Shown one piece after another: positions 6,714-12,431 of a DNA stretch of 12,431 nt; within the stretch, counting starts at the first letter, position 1, and every line of letters begins with the position of its first letter. Source of the stretch: Desulfovibrio sp. (GTDB lineage Bacteria; Desulfobacterota; Desulfovibrionia; Desulfovibrionales; Desulfovibrionaceae); contig JAQVZK010000028.1 of NCBI GenBank assembly GCA_028708195.1, positions 1 through 12,431 of the forward strand. The letters run 5' to 3'. Both the position numbers and the translations under genes were made by a program. The notes below the pieces were generated by a model. The model had not been told where the DNA came from. It saw only the letters and a list, made by a program, of their open reading frames with translations, and made no database searches.

Positions 6714-7067
6714 ATGCTGGACCACAACGACGAGAAAACCTACCGCATCGGTGAAGTTGCGGAGTTGCTCAACCTCAAAACCCACGTGCTGCGCTTCTGG
6801 GAAACGGAGTTTCCCCAGTTGGCGCCCTTACGCACGGGCAAGGGGCAACGCCTTTACACCGAAGAGCATGTGGGCCTTTTGCAGCGCATACAGCAATTGC
6901 TGCACGAACAGGGCATGACCATTGAAGGCGCGCGCCGTGTGCTGCAAGGCAGTGCAGTGCTTGACGAAAGCCTGCCAGAACGGGTGGCCGCCGTGCCAGA
7001 CCCGGACTTTATGCGCATGCTCAAACGCGAACTGACAGCGGTACGCCGTCTGCTCAGCAACGAATAG
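6714..7067 (+). CDS. MerR-family DNA-binding protein, short form
   Basis: Probable transcription regulator of 117 residues. The MerR helix-turn-helix and wing fill about 9-78: YRIGEVAELLNLKTHVLRFWETEF, then RTGKGQRLYTEEHVGLLQRIQQLLHEQGMTIEGARRVL. The tail (79-117) is short and ends in FMRMLKRELTAVRRLL, which could form the usual dimerisation helix. There is no cysteine at all in the protein, so metal sensing of the classical MerR kind is unlikely, and no ligand-binding domain is attached. The ATG at 6714 has GGAGGG (6705-6710) close by; the open frame continues upstream without family support. Many proteobacteria carry a similar short MerR gene after pheT-ihfA, so this is probably the conserved neighbour; its target is unknown. 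Confidence 0.9.
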   Translation: MLDHNDEKTYRIGEVAELLNLKTHVLRFWETEFPQLAPLRTGKGQRLYTEEHVGLLQRIQQLLHEQGMTIEGARRVLQGSAVLDESLPERVAAVPDPDFMRMLKRELTAVRRLLSNE

Positions 7068-7074
7068 CGCTACT

Positions 7075-7280
7075 GCGGCCAGAGTAAAAATGCGGTGGCG
7101 GCCAGAGCGAAAGCGCTGCTCTGACAGCGGCACGGCGCGTGAAGCGCCACCAGCCAGACAGCACGCTCTGGATACAGAAGGCTGCACACGGGCCGCAACG
7201 GGCCAGTGGAGCCTCAATCACCGCCTGCTGCTTAGAAAGCAGACGGCCAAACTGCGAATGCCAGAAACCAACAGGGTTTC
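7075..7280 (+). promoter_or_regulatory. Repeat-rich spacer before rpe
   Basis: The 242-base gap between merR and rpe has no credible gene. It holds a direct repeat GCGGCCAGAG (7075-7084 and 7098-7107), a hairpin CAGAGC/GCTCTG (7103-7108 with 7118-7123), GGCGC-GTGAA-GCGCC (7134-7148), a direct repeat ACGGGCC (7188-7194 and 7198-7204), CTGCTT-AGA... pairing 7227-7232 with 7236-7241, and GAAACC-AACAG-GGTTTC (7264-7280). No terminator T run and no clear promoter are seen. Function is unknown. Confidence 0.4.
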
Positions 7281-7309
7281 TCATCCGCAAAAACAGACAG
7301 ACAAAACGC

Positions 7310-8029
7310 ATGATCCTATCGCCATCGCTGCTTTCTGCCAACTTCTCACGTCTGGCCGAAGAGCTGCAAGCTCTTGAAGCCGCCGGGGTAACCTGGCTGC
7401 ACCTTGATGTGATGGACGGCGCGTATGTGCCCAATATCACCTTTGGTCCCCCGCTGATCAAGGCTCTCAGGCCTGGCAGCGGGCTTTTTTTTGACGTGCA
7501 TCTTATGGTACAGGACCCGTCCCGCTACATCCGCAACTTCAGGGATGCGGGCGCAGACATGCTGGTCATCCACGCCGAGGCCGACCGCCACCCGCAGCGT
7601 ACGCTCTCCGCTATCCGCGAGATGGGCTGCAAGGCTGGCGTTGCGCTGAACCCCGGCACTGACCTTGGCGCCATTCGCTGGCTCATCAATGATATGGACA
7701 TGCTGCTGCTCATGAGCGTCAACCCGGGCTTTTCCGGCCAGGCGTTCATTCCGGCCACATTTGATAAAATCCGCGCTGCCCGCAGCCTCATGGATGCCTG
7801 CGGCGGCGAGGATGTGCTTATTCAGGTGGACGGCGGCGTATGCCCAGAAAACACGGCCCAACTGGTGGAAGCCGGGGCAGACGTACTTGTGTCGGGGTCG
7901 GCCTTTTTTGGCCACAAACCCTATGGCGCGCGCCTGGCTGCCTTTATGAAACCCCTTGAAGGACGCCAGACGCGTCCGGCACTTCAGGTGGCCGCCCTGT
8001 GGCAGCCTTCAGGGCATTTCAACGTTTAA
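7310..8029 (+). CDS. rpe: Ribulose-phosphate 3-epimerase
   Basis: Interconverts D-ribulose 5-phosphate and D-xylulose 5-phosphate in the pentose-phosphate pathway; cytoplasmic metal-dependent TIM barrel. The product is 239 residues (E. coli 225), the excess being a C-terminal tail after about 215. Start MILSPSLLSANF matches the family. Metal ligands appear as H31 and D33 (HLDVMDG), H64 (DVHLMV) and D174 (VDGG); phosphate-loop motifs are MSVNPGFSGQ (135-144) and SGSAFF (195-200). The ATG at 7310 has no recognisable ribosome binding site (the preceding bases are A/C-rich), which is odd; an in-frame ATG at 7139 would add 57 residues unlike the family and is rejected. It is followed by tkt, the enzyme that uses its xylulose 5-phosphate product. 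Confidence 0.96.
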   Translation: MILSPSLLSANFSRLAEELQALEAAGVTWLHLDVMDGAYVPNITFGPPLIKALRPGSGLFFDVHLMVQDPSRYIRNFRDAGADMLVIHAEADRHPQRTLSAIREMGCKAGVALNPGTDLGAIRWLINDMDMLLLMSVNPGFSGQAFIPATFDKIRAARSLMDACGGEDVLIQVDGGVCPENTAQLVEAGADVLVSGSAFFGHKPYGARLAAFMKPLEGRQTRPALQVAALWQPSGHFNV

Positions 8030-8044
8030 AATGTTGCAATGCCC
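8012..8044. repeat. Inverted repeat across the rpe stop codon
   Basis: GGGCATT (8012-8018) pairs with AATGCCC (8038-8044). After one mismatch CAAC (8020-8023) pairs with GTTG (8033-8036), then a G-U pair closes a TTTAAAA centre. The rpe stop (8027-8029) lies in the loop. There is no T run after it, so it is not a standard terminator; it could stabilise the rpe mRNA 3' end or act on both strands. Confidence 0.5.
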
Positions 8045-8069
8045 GGCGGCGAGTAGACCGAGCCGCCCG

Positions 8070-8108
8070 CCGCAAAGCGGTGTGGAGTTGGCCGAAAACC
8101 GCGTTTTC
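8070..8108 (+). terminator. Possible weak terminator between rpe and tkt
   Basis: GCGGT (8077-8081) can pair with ACCGC (8098-8102), followed by G and TTTT (8104-8107). The same bases can form competing stems: CCGC-AAA-GCGG (8070-8080) and GAAAAC-CGC-GTTTTC (8094-8108). The GC-rich stretch just upstream (GGCGGC 8045-8050 with GCCGCC 8062-8067) adds another hairpin. Terminator activity is a guess given the short T run. Confidence 0.3.
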
Positions 8109-8120
8109 TGCTAAATGTCA

Positions 8121-8178
8121 GCTTTGAAATTGTACTTGATTTCAGAGCGAATCTGCTCTGGCAGATACCCATATCAAG
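8121..8178 (+). promoter_or_regulatory. tkt leader with two exclusive folds
   Basis: Fold 1: 8121-8130 pairs with 8139-8148 (10 pairs, one G-U, 8-base loop), followed by ATCTGC-TCTG-GCAGAT (8151-8166). Fold 2: CAGAGC-GAATCT-GCTCTG (8143-8160) enclosed by CTTGAT (8135-8140) with ATCAAG (8173-8178). The folds share bases and exclude each other. The tkt ribosome binding site (AGAGGA, 8186-8191) is outside both and no T run follows, so how a switch would act is not evident. Confidence 0.4.
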
Positions 8179-8197
8179 CAAAAATAGAGGAATGATC

Positions 8198-10198
8198 ATG
8201 CCCACCCGCAGACAGTGCGCCAACGCCATCCGCGCCCTTGCTATGGACGCCGTTGAAAAAGCCCGCTCCGGTCACCCCGGTGCCCCCCTCGGCATGGCCG
8301 ATATGGCCGAAGCCCTCTGGCGGCACGGATTCAGGCACAATCCTGCCAATCCCCTGTGGTTCAACCGCGACCGCTTCATACTGTCCAACGGGCATGCCTC
8401 CATGCTGCTTTACGCCCTGCTGCACCTCACGGGCTACGATCTGCCTATGGAGGAAATTCGCAATTTCCGCCAGTGGGGAGCCAAAACCGCCGGACATCCC
8501 GAATATGAACCCCATCTGGGTATCGAAATGACCACTGGCCCGCTTGGCCAGGGCATTTCCTCCGCCGTGGGTCTGGCGCTGGCCGAAAGCATGCTGGCGG
8601 CCCAGTTCAACACCCCCGAACACAAGGTAGTAGACCACAACACCTACGTCTTTGTGGGCGACGGCTGCCTTATGGAAGGCGTGTCGCACGAGGCCTGCTC
8701 TCTGGCAGGCACCTGGGGCCTGGGCAAGCTCATTGTCATGTACGATTCCAACGGCATTTCCATCGACGGCAAGATCGACGCCTGGTTTGACGAGGACGTG
8801 GCCGCCCGCTACCGCGCCTACAACTGGCAGGTCATCGGCCCCGTAGACGGGCACGACGCCACCGCGCTGGACAAGGCCCTGGCCGAGGCCAAGGCTGACC
8901 AATCCCGTCCAAGCCTCATCATCTGCCAGACCCACATCGGCTTTGGTTCGCCCAAGGCCGACTCGGCCTCAAGCCACGGTTCACCGCTGGGCGAAGGCGG
9001 CGTGACCGCCACCCGTGACGCCCTTGGCTGGCACGAGGCCCCCTTCACCATTCCGCAGGATATTTATACGGCCTGGAATGCCCACCATGCGGGCAAGGCC
9101 GCTGAAGCCGCGTGGAGCAGGCTTTTTGACGCCTACGCCAAGGCCCATCCCGAGCAGGCCGCCGAACTGACCCGCCGCATGCAGGGCAAGCTGCCCGACA
9201 ACTGGTCAGAGATCGCCGCCGGTGCCCTGCAGGACGCCGTCAGCAAGGGCGAAAACACGGCCACCCGCGTGGCTTCCAAGAATACGCTGGAATACCTCGT
9301 ACCCCGCCTGCCCGAGCTGGCTGGCGGTTCCGCCGACCTCACGGGTTCTGTGGGCACCTTGACGAGCTCCTCGGTGCATATGGATATAAAGGAGCACAAG
9401 GGCAATTACATTTCCTACGGCGTGCGCGAATTTGGCATGAGCGCCATCATGAACGGCCTGGCCCTGCACGGCGGCTTCATCCCCTACGCCGGAACATTTC
9501 TGGCCTTTGCCGACCAGGCCAAAAACGCCCTGCGCCTTGCGGCCATTATGGGCATCCGCGTGATCTGGGTGCTGACGCACGACTCCATTGGCGTGGGCGA
9601 AGACGGCCCCACGCACCAGCCCGTGGAGCAGCTTGGCATGCTGCGGCTTATGCCCAACTTCCACCTCTGGCGTCCCTGCGACACCGTGGAAACCGCCGTG
9701 GCCTGGATCAGCGCGCTGGAAGACGTTCACACACCTTCCGGCCTTTCCCTTTCGCGCCAGAACCTGCCTTTCTGCCAGCGCAGTCAGGAGCAAGTGGCGG
9801 CCATCGCCCGGGGCGGCTACGTGCTGCGCGACTGCGAAGGCACGCCTGAAATCATCATCATGGCTACCGGTTCAGAGGTAGGTCTGGCCCTTGAAACTGC
9901 CGACCAGCTCACCGCCAGTGGCCGCAAGGCCCGCGTTGTTTCCATGCCCTGCGCAGAAATCTTTGACGCCCAAAGCGCCGAATACAAAGAAAGTGTGCTG
10001 CCCGGCACCGTGCGCGCGCGTCTGGCCATTGAAGCCGCCGCCGCAGACTGGTGGAGCAAGTATGTGGGCCTGGACGGGGCCGTCATTGGTATGGAACGCT
10101 TTGGCGCATCCGCCCCTGGCAACGTGGTGTTCGAACGCCTGGGCTTTACTGTGACCAATGCTCTGGAAAAAGCCCACGCCCTCATGGGCAAAAACTGA
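8198..10198 (+). CDS. tkt: Transketolase
   Basis: Thiamine-diphosphate enzyme that moves two-carbon units from ketose to aldose phosphates in the non-oxidative pentose-phosphate pathway. The product is 666 residues (E. coli TktA 663) and aligns nearly without gaps. Active-site residues sit at familiar positions: H26 (SGHPGAP), H66 (SNGH), H100 (AGHPE), the cofactor motif GDG (154-156) through N185 (DSNGISID), H260, E411 (VREFGM), D469 and H473 (GEDGPTHQP). The C-terminal domain carries RQNLP and ATGSEV. ATG 8198 is chosen over ATG 8192 because the ribosome binding site AGAGGA (8186-8191) leaves 6 bases to 8198 and none to 8192. It lies between rpe and pgk. The 168-base leader upstream is strongly structured. 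Confidence 0.97.
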   Translation: MPTRRQCANAIRALAMDAVEKARSGHPGAPLGMADMAEALWRHGFRHNPANPLWFNRDRFILSNGHASMLLYALLHLTGYDLPMEEIRNFRQWGAKTAGHPEYEPHLGIEMTTGPLGQGISSAVGLALAESMLAAQFNTPEHKVVDHNTYVFVGDGCLMEGVSHEACSLAGTWGLGKLIVMYDSNGISIDGKIDAWFDEDVAARYRAYNWQVIGPVDGHDATALDKALAEAKADQSRPSLIICQTHIGFGSPKADSASSHGSPLGEGGVTATRDALGWHEAPFTIPQDIYTAWNAHHAGKAAEAAWSRLFDAYAKAHPEQAAELTRRMQGKLPDNWSEIAAGALQDAVSKGENTATRVASKNTLEYLVPRLPELAGGSADLTGSVGTLTSSSVHMDIKEHKGNYISYGVREFGMSAIMNGLALHGGFIPYAGTFLAFADQAKNALRLAAIMGIRVIWVLTHDSIGVGEDGPTHQPVEQLGMLRLMPNFHLWRPCDTVETAVAWISALEDVHTPSGLSLSRQNLPFCQRSQEQVAAIARGGYVLRDCEGTPEIIIMATGSEVGLALETADQLTASGRKARVVSMPCAEIFDAQSAEYKESVLPGTVRARLAIEAAAADWWSKYVGLDGAVIGMERFGASAPGNVVFERLGFTVTNALEKAHALMGKN

Positions 10199-10209
10199 CC
10201 TTGTTTCGG

Positions 10210-10237
10210 GCGGGGGCAGGCAAAAACCTGTCCCCGC
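10210..10237. terminator. Strong hairpin between tkt and pgk
   Basis: GCGGGGGCAGG (10210-10220) pairs with CCTGTCCCCGC (10227-10237) over 11 positions with one G-U, loop CAAAAA. It starts 12 bases after the tkt stop. No T run follows on either strand, so it is a terminator candidate only in the loose sense (Rho-aided or mRNA-protecting). A second small hairpin, GGCCC-TCA-GGGCC, follows at 10253-10265. Confidence 0.4.
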
Positions 10238-10312
10238 ACCATACGCACGCATGGCCCTCAGGGCCGGTTACCTCGACATAATATCTGCTGCACGTAACAA
10301 AGGGAGCGCGCT

Positions 10313-11482
10313 ATGCCTATACAGAAAATGCAAGACCTGGACCTCTCGGGCAAAACCGTTGTCATCCGCGAAGATCTCAATGTGCCCATGAAGGACGGCG
10401 TTATCACCAATGACAAGCGCATCCGCGCGGCCGTGCCCACCATCAAGATGGCGCTGAACCATTGCGCGGGTGTTATTATTCTTTCACATTTGGGCCGCCC
10501 CACCGAAGGGCAGTATGACGAGCAGTTTTCTCTGGCCCCTGTGGCCGAATGCCTCGCTGAACACCTTGGCCAGCCTGTTACGCTTGCCAAGACGCTGGAA
10601 GAAGCGACGCCTCTGCCCGGCCAGGTGGTTCTGCTGGAAAATGTGCGGTTTCTGCCGGGCGAAAAGAAAAACGATCCCCAACTGGCGGAAAAGCTGGCGA
10701 ACCTTGGCGATGTCTATGTGATGGACGCCTTTGGCGCTGCCCACCGGGCCCATGCCTCCACTGAAGGCGCACTGCGCGTAGCCAAGGTGGCCTGCGCCGG
10801 GCCTCTGCTGCTGGCAGAGCTTGAAGCCTTTGAAAAAGTGCTTGATGATCCCGCCCGCCCGTTGATCGCCATCATCGGCGGAGCCAAGGTTTCCACCAAG
10901 CTCAACCTGCTTGAAAACCTGCTGCACGAGGTGGACGTGCTCATCGTGGGCGGCGGCATTGCCAACACCTTTTTGGCGGCGGCTGGCTATATGGTGGGCA
11001 AATCCCTGTATGAAGAAGACCTTGTGCCTGAAGCAAAAAAAGTTATGGAGCTGGCCAAGACCCTCAATAAAGAACTGCCCCTGCCTGTGGATGTCATCAC
11101 CGCTGAAGAGTTTGCCCCCGGCCAGCAAGCCATGCTGCATGCTGTGGGCGATGTGCCTGGTGACCAGATGATTCTGGACATTGGGCCCGAAACCCTGAAC
11201 CAGTACGTAAAATATCTGGCCAAAGCCGCCACCGTAGTGTGGAACGGCCCTGTGGGCGCTTTTGAAATCGACCCCTTTGGCGACGGCACCAAGGCGCTGG
11301 CCGAATATCTGAGTGACTCCAAGGCCTTTGTGGTGGTAGGTGGCGGCGACAGCGTAGCCGCTGTTGAAAAATACGGTCTGGCTGACCGCATGGGCTATAT
11401 CTCAACCGGCGGCGGCGCTTCGCTGGAACTGCTGGAAGGCAAAAAACTGCCTTCCGTGGCGGCTCTTGAAGACCGCTCCTAG
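10313..11482 (+). CDS. pgk: Phosphoglycerate kinase
   Basis: Reversibly transfers phosphate between 1,3-bisphosphoglycerate and ADP in glycolysis/gluconeogenesis; cytoplasmic monomer. The product is 389 residues (E. coli 387) and closely resembles the E. coli type. Substrate-side motifs in the N-domain are REDLNVP (19-25), SHLGRPTEG (58-66), LENVRF (108-113) and MDAFGAAHRAHAST (137-150). Nucleotide-side motifs are IIGGAKVSTK (187-196), IVGGGIANTF (211-220), WNGPVGAFE (310-318), GGGDS (343-347) and STGGGA (364-369). The ATG at 10313 follows AGGGAG (10301-10306) at 6 bases. It is complete and intact. The next gene starts 8 bases after its stop, so the two are probably co-transcribed. Confidence 0.98.
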   Translation: MPIQKMQDLDLSGKTVVIREDLNVPMKDGVITNDKRIRAAVPTIKMALNHCAGVIILSHLGRPTEGQYDEQFSLAPVAECLAEHLGQPVTLAKTLEEATPLPGQVVLLENVRFLPGEKKNDPQLAEKLANLGDVYVMDAFGAAHRAHASTEGALRVAKVACAGPLLLAELEAFEKVLDDPARPLIAIIGGAKVSTKLNLLENLLHEVDVLIVGGGIANTFLAAAGYMVGKSLYEEDLVPEAKKVMELAKTLNKELPLPVDVITAEEFAPGQQAMLHAVGDVPGDQMILDIGPETLNQYVKYLAKAATVVWNGPVGAFEIDPFGDGTKALAEYLSDSKAFVVVGGGDSVAAVEKYGLADRMGYISTGGGASLELLEGKKLPSVAALEDRS

Positions 11483-11490
11483 GCGTATTC

Positions 11491-12300
11491 ATGAAAAATT
11501 GCATTTTTGGCAGGTTGATCCTGCTGGCCTTGCTGACCTTCGCTCTGGGCGCGCCTGTGCCCGCCCGGGCCCAGGAAGCCTGGGAAGAAAATCCTGCCGA
11601 TGCGGCAGCCCAAGGCGACAAGTGGGGCTTTAACGTCGGCGCAGGCGCAAGCTTGCGCACCTCGGAATACAAGGGCATCGACTCGCTGGGCTCCCCCCTG
11701 CCCCTGCTCGGCTATGAAAGCAAGTGGCTGTATCTACGCGGCCTGAGCGGCGGTGTGCACGTCTATCGTGACCGCTATCAGGAGTTCAACGTCCAGCTTT
11801 CTTACCTGCCACAGAACTTCTACGCAGACTGGAGCGACGACAGCAGGATGAAACGCCTGGATGACCGCTACTCCTCTCTGATGGCAGGGCTGAACTATAC
11901 GCTGCGTACGCAGTACGGTCATGCCTCCGCCACATTGTCCACCGATATTCTTGGGGTCAATAACGGCATCATGGCTGACGTTTCCTACGCCTACCCCCTG
12001 CGCTTCGAGAATGTCATGTTCATGCCCGCCGTGGGCGTGCAGTGGACTGACAGCAACTATAACGACTATTACTACAGCATCAGCACCAGCGAATCCCGCG
12101 CCAGCGGCCTGAAGGAATACAGCCCCGAAAACGCCTTTTCGCCCTACGCCGGACTGACCATGCGCGTGATTATCAACGAGGACTGGAGCGCCATTGCCAA
12201 CGCAAGAGCTCTCTTTCTTGGCAATGAAATCACCGACAGCCCTATGGTCGAACGCAGCACAACGTATTCTTTCAGCGCGGGTTTGCTGTACGCCTTTTAA
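11491..12300 (+). CDS. MipA/OmpV-family outer-membrane protein
   Basis: Probable outer-membrane beta-barrel of 269 residues. A clear signal peptide covers 1-27 (basic start, LILLALLTFALG core, cleavage after ARA). The mature part alternates polar and hydrophobic residues with many aromatics, and ends in phenylalanine, as barrel proteins inserted by the Bam complex do. Family-type features are the N-terminal WGFNVGAGASLRTSEYKG with LPLLGYESKWLYLRG (about 45-84), the central ADVSYAYPLRFENVMFMPAVGVQW, and C-terminal SPYAGLTMRVIINEDWSAIANARALFLG. MipA in E. coli is linked to murein synthesis enzymes and OmpV in Vibrio is a surface protein, but the role here is not known. The ATG at 11491 lies 8 bases after pgk and has only a weak ribosome binding site (AGG, 11481-11483). 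A terminator-like palindrome follows it. Confidence 0.85.
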   Translation: MKNCIFGRLILLALLTFALGAPVPARAQEAWEENPADAAAQGDKWGFNVGAGASLRTSEYKGIDSLGSPLPLLGYESKWLYLRGLSGGVHVYRDRYQEFNVQLSYLPQNFYADWSDDSRMKRLDDRYSSLMAGLNYTLRTQYGHASATLSTDILGVNNGIMADVSYAYPLRFENVMFMPAVGVQWTDSNYNDYYYSISTSESRASGLKEYSPENAFSPYAGLTMRVIINEDWSAIANARALFLGNEITDSPMVERSTTYSFSAGLLYAF

Positions 12301-12323
12301 GATGGGTGCGTTTTGAAATGCTT

Positions 12324-12370
12324 TGCGGGGGCGGGACCCTTTTAAAAAAGGGGCTCCTCCCCCACCCGCA
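12324..12370. terminator. Terminator-like palindrome after the outer-membrane protein gene
   Basis: TGCGGG (12324-12329) pairs with CCCGCA (12365-12370). Inside, partially paired G-rich and C-rich arms lead to a core CCCTTTT (12337-12343) against AAAAGGG (12346-12352). It begins 24 bases after the stop codon. The T run lies inside the stem rather than after it, so efficiency is uncertain, but position and symmetry suit a bidirectional end of the transcript. Confidence 0.45.
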
Positions 12371-12431
12371 TGATGCCTGCTTTCCGGCGCTCGTCGCCCG
12401 CCGCACCACACCTGCATGTAAAAAGCCCCAC
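12371..12431. other. Window end, no gene seen
   Basis: No coding region is supported here. The final bases (TAAAAAGCCCCAC, 12419-12431) read on the - strand as GTGGGGC followed by TTTTTA. That could be the right-hand half of a terminator for a gene arriving from outside the window, but its partner arm is not visible. Confidence 0.25.

Noticed and set aside
5624..6727. Long open frame on the - strand opposite pheT (367 codons)
   Set aside because: It is antisense to a certain gene and reflects GC-rich third positions. The sequence is His/Gly/Ala-rich without a recognisable domain.
7139..7309. 57-residue N-terminal extension of ribulose-phosphate epimerase
   Set aside because: The family starts at the ILSPSLLSANF segment; the extension is low-similarity sequence spanning several hairpins.
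8192..8197. ATG two codons upstream of the chosen transketolase start
   Set aside because: It lies immediately after the ribosome binding site AGAGGA with no spacing, whereas ATG 8198 is spaced normally.
1..12431. Insertion sequences, CRISPR arrays, prophage, toxin-antitoxin or tRNA genes
   Set aside because: No transposase, regular spacer-repeat array, integrase, cloverleaf or att-like repeat was recognised; the window is a continuous housekeeping region.

Overview
The window reads as ordinary chromosome of a GC-rich proteobacterium, most likely a Desulfovibrio-like member of the Desulfobacterota. That placement is inference from protein character and gene order: a translation gene cluster followed by merR, rpe, tkt and pgk. 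No database search was possible. All eleven genes I support lie on the + strand. I see no mobile element, CRISPR array, tRNA or rRNA.

Left part (1-6532) is the translation cluster: the 3' end of thrS (Thr-tRNA synthetase), infC (IF3), rpmI (L35), rplT (L20), pheS, a small exported protein of unknown function, and pheT. thrS and infC overlap. The best-supported infC start is a rare AUA codon (688) behind a strong ribosome binding site inside thrS. A 291-base spacer separates rpmI from rplT. A 313-base spacer before pheS ends in a strong intrinsic terminator only 54 bases before the pheS start, which looks like an attenuator or an operon boundary.

Middle part (6533-8197) carries a short MerR-family regulator, then rpe (ribulose-phosphate 3-epimerase). 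In many other proteobacteria ihfA sits between pheT and a MerR gene; here it is absent and a 181-base spacer with a long hairpin takes its place.

Right part (8198-12431) holds tkt (transketolase), pgk (phosphoglycerate kinase) and, 8 bases after pgk, a MipA/OmpV-type outer-membrane protein. rpe and tkt serve the non-oxidative pentose-phosphate pathway, and pgk serves glycolysis/gluconeogenesis. The spacers before rpe, tkt and pgk are rich in inverted repeats. The tkt leader can fold in two mutually exclusive ways and shares a motif with the rpe leader.

No previously undescribed multi-gene system is visible. The points most worth a second look are the AUA start of infC, the pheS leader terminator, the two-state tkt leader, and the unknown protein between pheS and pheT. 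All hairpins were paired by eye, without energy calculation.
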